Shown here one piece after another: positions 1 to 7,180 of a stretch of 64,000 bases of DNA; the stretch's first letter is position 1; each line of letters opens with the position of its first letter. This DNA is from Fidelibacterota bacterium (GTDB lineage Bacteria; Fidelibacterota; Fidelibacteria; Fidelibacterales; Fidelibacteraceae), in the NCBI GenBank assembly GCA_028718545.1, contig JAQULT010000002.1, forward strand, positions 62,001-126,000. The letters run 5' to 3'. Made by a program: the position numbers and the translations under genes. The notes under the pieces are model-generated. The model did not search any database and was not told the origin of the DNA. It saw nothing but the letters and a program-made list of their open reading frames with translations.

Positions 1-1
1 G

Positions 2-232
2 CTTCTGCGCGAGATTGCCGAAAAAACACAGGGACGTTTCTACCGTGCGGATTCCGAAGAAAAACTTAAAGAGGTATGGGATGAGATCGCCGCGCTTGAA
101 AAAACCGAGATCAACATGCGGCAATATATGGATTGGGATGAACGCTATTTTCCCTTCCTTCTGGCCGCACTTCTACTTGCCTTATTTGCGTATATTCTCA
201 AATACGTTGTTTGGAGGAGAGCCGGATGCTGA
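2..232 (+). CDS. batA: BatA-like VWA protein, C-terminal fragment
   Basis: An open frame enters from the left edge and ends at TGA 230-232, leaving 76 residues. It begins LLREIAEKTQGRFYRA, the usual last helix of a BatA von Willebrand A domain, runs through a LEKTEI motif, and ends in one hydrophobic membrane segment (FPFLLAALLLALFAYIL) followed by a basic tail. This is the BatA C-terminus: VWA domain outside the membrane, then a last transmembrane anchor. The stop overlaps the start of the following batB-like gene (ATGCTGA), so the two are translationally coupled. The MIDAS motif lies outside the window, so BatA rather than another VWA protein is inferred from position and C-terminal form. 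Confidence 0.75.
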   Translation, partial: LLREIAEKTQGRFYRADSEEKLKEVWDEIAALEKTEINMRQYMDWDERYFPFLLAALLLALFAYILKYVVWRRAGC

Positions 233-1260
233 GTTTCTCCCATCCTGCCATGCTATGGTTTTTACTGCTTCTGCCTCTGCTTGCGCTGTGCGCTTTTATT
301 GCTGCAAAGAAAAACCGGGCAAGAATAGAAATGCATTTTCATCCGAAAATGCTGGAACGGCTCTACGATTCCGCAAGAAATTCGCTATTAAGACTGAAAC
401 ACATACTGATGCTTCTTGCTTTGGCCCTGATGATCCTTTCCGCGGGCGGTCTGCGCGTGGGTTCGGGATTAAAGGAACTCAAACAGGAGGGAATGGATGT
501 GATCGTGGCTCTGGATCTTTCCGCAAGCATGGATGCGGAAGATATATCTCCCTCCCGCCTCGAACGCTCTAAATATGAGATCTTGCGCCTGATCAATAAT
601 CTGAAAGGCGATCGTATCGGACTTGTGGCCTTTGCCGGCGTTTCCTATCTGCAGTGTCCCATTACCTCCGATTATCGTACCGCAAGCATGATGCTGGATC
701 TGATGGATACCCGCCTGCTGCCGGTCCAGGGAACAGCCTTTGCCGATGCCATACATACCGCTATTGACGCTTTTCCTAATGAAAATCAAAAATATAAGGC
801 TATTATCCTCATCAGCGACGGAGAGGATCATGAACAGGAAATCGAAACGGTACTTAAACGCGCTGCCGAAGAAAAGGTCCTGATCTATACCCTGGGCGTT
901 GGAACACTCAAAGGCAGCCCTATCCCCGTGTACGATAAAACAGGGGGACTGCTGGATTACAAGCGTGACGGCGAAGGCAAAGTGATCACAACCCTGCTCC
1001 AGGAAAACACCTTGCGGCAAATTGCAGAAGCAGCCGGAGGACGTTATTACCGTCTGGGTGCGGTACGGGAACCGATACTGAGCATTTACGAGCATATACT
1101 GCACGGCGATCGTCAGGAATATCAGACGCACGAATTCGCTCGTTACCGCGAACTCTATCTGATCTTCGCTGCCGCTGCACTGCTTTCGCTTTTATTGGCG
1201 CTGCTTTTACCCGAAACACTCCAAAAAAAGAACAAAACCGAAAAAAATACGGGTTTATAA
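226..1260 (+). CDS. batB: BatB-like von Willebrand factor A membrane protein
   Basis: This is a 344-residue membrane-anchored VWA protein. Two N-terminal hydrophobic segments (about residues 10-27 and 55-75) precede a VWA domain with a metal-ion-dependent adhesion motif, DLSASMDAED, and downstream TAFADA and ISDGEDHE motifs. A final membrane helix near residues 312-332 is followed by a basic tail. I chose ATG 226 because GGAGGAG lies just upstream; a TTG at 211 would put the ribosome site inside the gene. Bat proteins were named for Bacteroides aerotolerance and act in the inner membrane/periplasm, but their biochemical role is unclear. batC, batD and batE, normally adjacent, lie about 50 kb away at 51.6 kb. 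Confidence 0.88.
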   Translation: MLSFSHPAMLWFLLLLPLLALCAFIAAKKNRARIEMHFHPKMLERLYDSARNSLLRLKHILMLLALALMILSAGGLRVGSGLKELKQEGMDVIVALDLSASMDAEDISPSRLERSKYEILRLINNLKGDRIGLVAFAGVSYLQCPITSDYRTASMMLDLMDTRLLPVQGTAFADAIHTAIDAFPNENQKYKAIILISDGEDHEQEIETVLKRAAEEKVLIYTLGVGTLKGSPIPVYDKTGGLLDYKRDGEGKVITTLLQENTLRQIAEAAGGRYYRLGAVREPILSIYEHILHGDRQEYQTHEFARYRELYLIFAAAALLSLLLALLLPETLQKKNKTEKNTGL

Positions 1261-1264
1261 ACGA

Positions 1265-1816
1265 ATGGGGAATATCCGCTCCGCTCCAAAAGGACTTTTA
1301 TTTCAGGCGCTGACGCTGAGCGAAGCGGAATTGCTGCTTCCCGCCGAGAATTTTTTGCAGAGACGCTACGGCAAGGTACTGCTTAGCTACGGTCCCTTCG
1401 GTTTCGATGTATTCACGGATTATTATCGGGAAGAGATGGGCGGGGAACTGCAGAAAAAATTCTATCTTTTTACCCCGCTGATCAGCTTGGAACATTCTTA
1501 CCGTTATAAGCTCGATTCCCAGTCGCTGGAGTTGCGCTATCTGCAGGACGGCCGGCGGCGGATCAACTGTGATCCCGGCTTTCTGACACTTTATCAGCTT
1601 AACCTGTTAAGCACAAAAGCCTATTCGCACCGGAATTATCTGGCCGAAGGCATTTATGCCGAAACAACACTGATCGCCTGCGGAAAGCGCTTTGAACCCC
1701 TGCCCTGGACATATCCGGATTATAAAACACCCGAAGCTCTGGATTTTTTTGCTGAAGGCAAACAAATCCTGAAAAAGATACTTGCCGGCAGTGAAATAAC
1801 TATAGGTGAGGAATAA
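1265..1816 (+). CDS. DUF4416 family protein
   Basis: The 183-residue cytosolic protein matches the DUF4416 family as I recall it. It opens with a conserved KGLLFQALT-type segment, has a YGPFGFDVFTDYY motif in which the family predicts paired tyrosines, and later a NCDPGFLTLYQLNLLSTK block and an LPWTYPDYKT motif close to the end. Length is typical. No catalytic function is established. It starts four bases after batB, so it is probably in the same transcript, but DUF4416 genes are also found away from bat genes and the pairing may be incidental. No signal peptide or membrane segment is visible. Confidence 0.8.
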   Translation: MGNIRSAPKGLLFQALTLSEAELLLPAENFLQRRYGKVLLSYGPFGFDVFTDYYREEMGGELQKKFYLFTPLISLEHSYRYKLDSQSLELRYLQDGRRRINCDPGFLTLYQLNLLSTKAYSHRNYLAEGIYAETTLIACGKRFEPLPWTYPDYKTPEALDFFAEGKQILKKILAGSEITIGEE

Positions 1817-1882
1817 GAGAAGCCTGATGATATCTCCGTCCTGTATTCCGGACAGCCGTAAAATAAAACATCTTCTTTCTCA

Positions 1883-1911
1883 TTGGTTTTATTCGCGTTC
1901 TTCTCTATCTT
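1883..1911 (+). promoter_or_regulatory. Probable sigma-70-type promoter for the 1949 gene
   Basis: TTGGTT (1883-1888) and TATCTT (1906-1911) are separated by 17 bases. A short inverted repeat, TTATC-TGTT-GATAA (1912-1925), follows directly where transcription would begin and could be an operator. The gene itself has a CGAGG ribosome site, so a leader of about 30 bases is expected. Confidence 0.45.
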
Positions 1912-1948
1912 TTATCTGTTGATAAGCTATACGTTGACCGAGGTTTGA

Positions 1949-4438
1949 ATGAGACGGATATTTACCCTTATCCTGTCGCTGGCAGCAGTAGCGGGATCCC
2001 TTTTTGCGGAGTTGCCGGAAATACTGACCACACGGGTAAGGCAGGCCGGTCCGGGTCTGATCCAAAAAAGATTGGAAGCGCCCTCCGTACCCTGGATCAT
2101 TCATGCCCTGGAAATTGATCTTACAAATCCTTATGTGCATGCAGTAAATGCGGATGGGGGAGCCTTACGCAAGCCCAGTGAAACAACGCGTACAAAAGAA
2201 GAGGAAAACTTTTCCCTGCTTGCCGCCGTGAACGGGGATTTCTTTTATGCGAACGGGAATGCGGTTAATACCAACGTAACGGATGGTGAGATTGTCCGTC
2301 TTGAACACTATTCTTCCACACCCCGTGCATACTGGCCGGCACTGAGTATCAACGACAAAAATAAACTCAGCATCAGTTGTAATCTCTTTCAGGGAAGCGC
2401 CGTATTTTCGGATACCGCTCTGAATATTGCGGCTATTAACGAATATCCGGAAGCGGGCGCATTAAGCCTTTTTAACAGCCACGGAGGGATCTTTCAGCTA
2501 GAAGGTTCCATGAGTGCGATCCGGCTTCTGCCTTTGAACGAATGGGTGGTGAATGGTCCCGTATACTGTATGATGGACAGCCTGGCTATTGATACTGCAG
2601 TACTTTCCGCAACTCCGGGAAGGGCTTATCTGACAGCCGGTCGCGGATTGGGAAACGCTCTCCGCAGACATTACCAGAAAGGACGTTTGGTTAAGCTGGA
2701 ACTTGGAATGTTGCAATTCGAGGATCTCAGCGATTCCACTGTCAGTTTTGACCTTCTTCCGCAGCTGCAGCGGATCCGTCATATCATTGGCGGTTATCCG
2801 ACCATTGTGCGCGAGGGATCCAATTATGCTCTGGAAGGTTTTGCCAATGAGAACGGGACGAACCGTTTTGCCTTGGACCGGCATCCGCGGACGGCGGTGG
2901 GCTTTAACCGTGATACGACCCGGATGTACCTGCTAGTGGTGGATGGCCGGCAAAGTAGCAGCATCGGGATCAATCTTCCTGATCTGGCGGATATCCTGAT
3001 CCGGCTCGGTGCCTGGCGCGCAATGAATTTTGACGGAGGAGGATCCAGTGTCCTGCTGACTGCAGACGGAATTGCGAATTCACCGTCTGACGGCAAAGAG
3101 CGTGCCGTACGGAACAGCTGTGCCATTTACAGCTCGGCGCCGCAGGGGAAACTGGCAATTCTGCAAATCGAAAGGGACTCTCTTTTAATGTATAAACAGC
3201 AATCCCTGCCTTTCGGGATCTCCGGCTGGGATGCCCATTATCATTACCGGGAGATCCCCGACAGCGCAAGTATTGATTTTTATTGCGATCCCGAACTGGG
3301 ATCCGTCAGTGTCCGGGATGGCCAGCTCTATTTCGCATCCACCGGGAAAGCCGGAAAAGGATATCTCTATGCCACAATGGCGGACACGGTCCGGCCCGAC
3401 TCCATGTACGTTCATGTTCTTGGCTTTGATCCTTTGATCCTCACACCCGCATCACTGATTAGCGATACGCGGCAAGCGGTGGATTTTATTGTTCACGGTG
3501 TATCGGAGGAGGGAGACACCCTGCTTCTTCCGAACACGATACTCCGTTACAGCCTGGCGGATACGAGTATAGGAATTATTGATAATGCGGGACGTTTTCT
3601 GGGAAAAAAGAAAGGAATGACACAGTTGACCGCCGCCTACGGCGATGTGAGCACCGTAGCAGAGCTCAAGGTATTTGTACGGGAAGGGGAATTTGTGCTT
3701 GATCCGGTAAAAAGCCTGGACGGCTGGAATCTGATCGATGAATCCCGCGAAGGCCTGTCAGCCCGGATAGCACTTGCCACCCGCAAGGGAAGCGATAGGG
3801 CTATGCGTATCGATTACAGTTCATTGAAAGGCGGCCGAATCGAACTGGAAAAGAATATCCTCTTACCGGGAATTCCCGAAATGCTGATGCTGGAATTCCG
3901 GGGAGACGGTCAGGAATACCGTATATCGGCGATTCTTGAAGACGCAAATGGGATAAAACGGGAACTTTTCAGTAGCAGCGATCCTGGACAAAACGAATAC
4001 CGGAATATTTATCTGGATATTTCACGGCTGCAGGCCGCGTTTCCGCTGAAACTGAAGAAGCTCTGTTTTTATGTTCCCGATATACAGGCTCAGGGTACAG
4101 TTTATTGGGATAACCTGAAAGTGGCGTATCCTTCGGAGACCCGGATCGATCATCGCCCTTATGAAGAAGGAGCTCTGCCGGCTTTCCGTTTTGAACCCGT
4201 TTATCCTGAATATACAGTCCCTTTGCTGCGTATGGACCTGGAAATGCCGGAACGCGGACAGTTAAGCCTGGAGATCTTCAATATGCGCGGTGAGCGCATC
4301 GGTCTCTTGCTGGACAAGGAACTGGACCCCGGATATTACCGGATCAGTTGGCAATCGCCGGGTTTGCCCTGCGGTATCTATCTTTATCGTCTGAAGTTCG
4401 GGGAATATAATTACCGTGGCAAAATCCCGCTTTTCTAG
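1949..4438 (+). CDS. Secreted phosphodiester glycosidase (NAGPA-like) protein with C-terminal sorting module
   Basis: This is an 829-residue exported protein. A signal peptide ends near residue 20 (LAAVAGSLFA). Residues about 60-400 form a phosphodiester glycosidase/NAGPA domain: VNGDFFYANG near 95-102, RHPRTAVGF, VVDGRQ and the hallmark NFDGGGSSVL. These domains cleave sugar-1-phosphodiester bonds in exopolysaccharides, but the substrate here is unknown. A bacterial Ig-like (Big) segment near 510-605 and a carbohydrate-binding-like beta region near 620-745 follow. The C-terminus carries a FlgD/T9SS-type module (LSLEIFNMRGERIG, GIYLYRLKFGEY). The start follows a CGAGG ribosome site. It is probably a monocistronic unit ending before 4533. 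Confidence 0.82.
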   Translation: MRRIFTLILSLAAVAGSLFAELPEILTTRVRQAGPGLIQKRLEAPSVPWIIHALEIDLTNPYVHAVNADGGALRKPSETTRTKEEENFSLLAAVNGDFFYANGNAVNTNVTDGEIVRLEHYSSTPRAYWPALSINDKNKLSISCNLFQGSAVFSDTALNIAAINEYPEAGALSLFNSHGGIFQLEGSMSAIRLLPLNEWVVNGPVYCMMDSLAIDTAVLSATPGRAYLTAGRGLGNALRRHYQKGRLVKLELGMLQFEDLSDSTVSFDLLPQLQRIRHIIGGYPTIVREGSNYALEGFANENGTNRFALDRHPRTAVGFNRDTTRMYLLVVDGRQSSSIGINLPDLADILIRLGAWRAMNFDGGGSSVLLTADGIANSPSDGKERAVRNSCAIYSSAPQGKLAILQIERDSLLMYKQQSLPFGISGWDAHYHYREIPDSASIDFYCDPELGSVSVRDGQLYFASTGKAGKGYLYATMADTVRPDSMYVHVLGFDPLILTPASLISDTRQAVDFIVHGVSEEGDTLLLPNTILRYSLADTSIGIIDNAGRFLGKKKGMTQLTAAYGDVSTVAELKVFVREGEFVLDPVKSLDGWNLIDESREGLSARIALATRKGSDRAMRIDYSSLKGGRIELEKNILLPGIPEMLMLEFRGDGQEYRISAILEDANGIKRELFSSSDPGQNEYRNIYLDISRLQAAFPLKLKKLCFYVPDIQAQGTVYWDNLKVAYPSETRIDHRPYEEGALPAFRFEPVYPEYTVPLLRMDLEMPERGQLSLEIFNMRGERIGLLLDKELDPGYYRISWQSPGLPCGIYLYRLKFGEYNYRGKIPLF

Positions 4439-4532
4439 AAATATCATCCGCTATTTTTGTTTTCTCACGCATTGATCCGCTGAATCATTACCGGGATCTT
4501 TAGCTCTTTACTGCCGGGTTTCCCCTTTACAT

Positions 4533-5042
4533 ATGCCTAAAAAAATTGTAACTTCCAATGTGATTAATGCAAATAAGAAAAAACCCCGGATCGCGGTATT
4601 CGGCGGACGAAAAGCGGATGAAACACTGTGCCGGGAAGCGGAAGCCGTGGGCCGCGGTATTGCCGAACGCGGATGGACTTTGCTTTGCGGAGGACGCGGA
4701 GGCATTATGGAAGCCGTGAGCCGCGGATGCAAGGACGCCGGAGGTACGGTCGTCGGGATACTGCCCGGCGACGACGATTCGGACGCGAACCCCTGGGTCG
4801 ATATCGCCATTCCCACGGGATTGGGCCTTGCGCGCAATGCCGTTTTGGCAATGGCCTGCAGAGCGGCGGTCGCCATTGGCGGCAATTACGGAACACTGTC
4901 CGAGATCGCTTATGCACTGCAATATGAAAAACCGCTTATTTCTCTGCATTCCTGGGAAATACCGGGATCTGTCCCTGCGGAAAATGCCGCAGAGGTTCTG
5001 CAAAAACTGGAAGCCCTGATCAATAGAAAGGAATCCCTATGA
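4533..5042 (+). CDS. TIGR00725/LOG-like Rossmann (SLOG) protein
   Basis: The 169-residue protein has the SLOG nucleotide-binding fold of the LOG/'lysine decarboxylase-like' group. It starts its first strand with RIAVFGGRKAD, continues with LLCGGRGGIMEAVSRG, and has GGNYGTLSEIAYAL, the family's PGGxGTxxE-type loop. LOG enzymes release cytokinin bases from nucleotides; TIGR00725 members are shorter and not characterised. It overlaps nadK by four bases (ATGA), so a nucleotide-related role is reasonable but unproven. The start is uncertain. ATG 4533 has no ribosome site, whereas GTG 4560 lies five bases after a TTTACA-N17-TAACTT promoter-like pair (4526-4554) and gives a more usual N-terminus. 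Confidence 0.78.
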   Translation: MPKKIVTSNVINANKKKPRIAVFGGRKADETLCREAEAVGRGIAERGWTLLCGGRGGIMEAVSRGCKDAGGTVVGILPGDDDSDANPWVDIAIPTGLGLARNAVLAMACRAAVAIGGNYGTLSEIAYALQYEKPLISLHSWEIPGSVPAENAAEVLQKLEALINRKESL

Positions 5043-5881
5043 AGATCGGTATTATTGCCAATAAGATCTATTCGGAGGAGATCGGACAGTTTTTTCACCA
5101 CTTTCTTGACTGGCTTCGACTGAACCGGGTTGATTACTGCGTCGAATCCGAATTCGCCGGGATTGCCGGATATCCGCACGGAATTGCATTGTTCAGGATG
5201 TTAAAAGAAGCGGATATGCTGGTCATCCTCGGCGGGGACGGTACAATTCTGCGTGCCGCACGCCTGATGGGAAATGACCAGATCCCCATGCTGGGCATCC
5301 GTTTCGGACGTCTGGGCTTTCTGGCTGAGTTGTCCGGGCAAACCTATGACAGCGAACTGAAAGATATTCTCGCGGGAAAATACCGTATTGACGAGCGGAT
5401 GGTACTGGAAACGCGGATCCTGCCGGAAAACGAACGCTATTTTGCGTTGAACGATGTGGTTGTCCTGCGTTCACCTTCTTCGAAATTGCTGACTACCGAG
5501 GTCTATGTGGATGAAGTCTATATGAATACCTTTCGCAGTGACGGACTGATCATCGCATCGCCGACCGGTTCGACCGCCTATTCCATGTCGGCGGGCGGTC
5601 CCATTCTGAGTCCCGGCATCAATGCCATGATTATCAATCCGATCTGCCCCCATATGCTGTCCAATCGCCCCACTGTCATTTCCGGAGACTGCAGTGTGAA
5701 TATCCGTTTTAAAGAACTCAGCGACGGCTGTATGCTGACCGTGGACGGACAGGAAGATATTCCGGTCAATGCGGAGACCCGTATCAATGTCAATAAAGCG
5801 TCGTACAGCGTTAAACTGGTGCGTTCCATGAACAGCAGCTTTTTTTCGGTTGTGCGCAATAAACTGAAATGGACCCAGTGA
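5039..5881 (+). CDS. nadK: NAD kinase
   Basis: This cytosolic enzyme phosphorylates NAD to NADP using ATP or polyphosphate. The 280-residue sequence has the GGDGTILRAAR motif near residues 63-73, which carries the catalytic aspartate, then LGFLAEL, the NDVVVLR strand and the GSTAYSMSAGGPI loop, ending with an IPVNAETRINV segment. Length and motif order are those of bacterial NadK. It overlaps the SLOG gene by four bases and is followed ten bases later by folB. With nadA at 59.2 kb, this window holds the first committed step and the last step of NAD(P) synthesis. Confidence 0.96.
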   Translation: MKIGIIANKIYSEEIGQFFHHFLDWLRLNRVDYCVESEFAGIAGYPHGIALFRMLKEADMLVILGGDGTILRAARLMGNDQIPMLGIRFGRLGFLAELSGQTYDSELKDILAGKYRIDERMVLETRILPENERYFALNDVVVLRSPSSKLLTTEVYVDEVYMNTFRSDGLIIASPTGSTAYSMSAGGPILSPGINAMIINPICPHMLSNRPTVISGDCSVNIRFKELSDGCMLTVDGQEDIPVNAETRINVNKASYSVKLVRSMNSSFFSVVRNKLKWTQ

Positions 5882-5890
5882 GAGGTAAAT

Positions 5891-6244
5891 ATGGATTATA
5901 TCCGCCTGAAGAACATGGTGTTTTATGCTTATCACGGTGTAGAGGAAAGCGAAAAGATACTGGGCGCACGCTTTGAGGTGGACCTGAAGATCGGCTGTGA
6001 TCTGAAAAAAGCCTCCGAAAGCGACAGGCTCGAAGATACGATCAATTATGAAGCAATCTATCAGGAGATTAAAACGATCGTGACCGAAGATAAAAAACAC
6101 CTGATCGAATCCATTGCCGGAATGATAGCGCGAAAGATCAAATCCAAATACTGCGGTATCGAAAATATCTGCGTTGTTGTCCGTAAACCCAGTGTTCCAA
6201 TAAAAGGGATCCTGGATACGGTAGAAGTTGAAATAAATCTTTAA
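5891..6244 (+). CDS. folB: Dihydroneopterin aldolase
   Basis: FolB cleaves 7,8-dihydroneopterin to 6-hydroxymethyl-dihydropterin in folate synthesis. The 117-residue protein starts with DYIRLKNMVFYAYHGV, in which the YHGV loop and the following glutamate (HGVEESE) are family hallmarks. It continues with FEVDLKI and a NYEAIYQEIK helix, and ends with the IENICVVVRKPSVPIKGILD segment; the K-P pair contributes the catalytic lysine. Its ribosome site is GAGG at 5881-5884. It sits in a tight run after nadK and before an exported lipoprotein gene. No other folate gene is visible in the window. Confidence 0.94.
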   Translation: MDYIRLKNMVFYAYHGVEESEKILGARFEVDLKIGCDLKKASESDRLEDTINYEAIYQEIKTIVTEDKKHLIESIAGMIARKIKSKYCGIENICVVVRKPSVPIKGILDTVEVEINL

Positions 6245-6267
6245 GCCTAATGTACGGAGAAAAGAGA

Positions 6268-7158
6268 ATGAAAAGGATCCTTGTTGTTATAAGCGCGCTA
6301 TTGTTACTGATTTCCTGCGCATCCCGTGAAAAAAGTCCGGCAGCTCCTATCGGGAATATGACTTATGCTCAGATCGATTCTCTCCTGATGGTCAACGCGA
6401 AGATGAATTACAGCATCACCGATCGTATGCGGCTCTATTCGGAGATGTTTCTGGGAACACCTTACAGCTGGACCGCTACCGGTGACGGGCCTTACGCACT
6501 TCTGGAAAACTACCCGCTAGTCAATTTCGACAGTACCAACTGTATGGTCTATACCGAACATGTGCTGGCGCTGTCCATCTCCGATTCCTGGGATAATTTT
6601 TTTAATAATCTCCAGCAGATCCGCTATAAGAACGGTATTATCGGCATGCGGACCCGGAATCATTATACCATGGCCGACTGGCTGCCGGAAAACCGCTGGC
6701 TGCTGGAAGATGCCGCGCGTAAAGTGGGTGGCGAATATACCCGCAGTATGACCCGAACGATCTCCCACGAGAATTTTTTCACCCAAAAAGGCATTCGCGA
6801 CCTGCGCTATGTCAAACTGGACCGCCGCATTACTGTGGAATATATCCCCATGCAGGACCTGAATAAGGTCAAGGCAAATTTCCGGAACGGGGATATTGTT
6901 GCCATGCTTTTTGCGAACCGCGACGATATTTTCTCGGCACACATGCTGATGATCTATGAAAAGGGCGGCGAATTGTATTTCCGCGAGGCTTCCACCAGCA
7001 CTTATTCGACCTTTGAAACACCCTTTGACGAATGGCTGCTGACAAAAAAGGATAGCAAACGTTATGCCGGACTGGCCGTTATGCGCGTACGGGATGAATA
7101 CAATAAACCCAATGCGGTGGTACTGCCCTGGGATATCCCCTTACTAAAGAATAAATGA
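6268..7158 (+). CDS. DUF1460 lipoprotein, N-acetylmuramoyl-L-alanine amidase-like
   Basis: This is a 296-residue lipoprotein: MKRILVV start, hydrophobic stretch, and lipobox LLISC with cysteine near residue 17. I chose ATG 6268, preceded by GGAGAAAAG, over ATG 6250, which would bury the signal peptide. The mature part matches DUF1460, an NlpC/P60-related fold: NFDSTNCMVYTEHVLAL carries the putative nucleophilic cysteine, and IFSAHMLMIYE the histidine. Such proteins are annotated as amidase-like, and a role in cleaving peptidoglycan peptides is possible; that is inferred from family, not shown. It lies between folB and a large secreted protein, probably co-transcribed. Confidence 0.82.
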   Translation: MKRILVVISALLLLISCASREKSPAAPIGNMTYAQIDSLLMVNAKMNYSITDRMRLYSEMFLGTPYSWTATGDGPYALLENYPLVNFDSTNCMVYTEHVLALSISDSWDNFFNNLQQIRYKNGIIGMRTRNHYTMADWLPENRWLLEDAARKVGGEYTRSMTRTISHENFFTQKGIRDLRYVKLDRRITVEYIPMQDLNKVKANFRNGDIVAMLFANRDDIFSAHMLMIYEKGGELYFREASTSTYSTFETPFDEWLLTKKDSKRYAGLAVMRVRDEYNKPNAVVLPWDIPLLKNK

Positions 7159-7180
7159 CGAACAACCAAGAGAGAGACTC

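Noticed and set aside
469-1131. A 220-codon minus-strand frame opposite batB
   Set aside because: It is antisense to an obvious VWA protein, with no family features.
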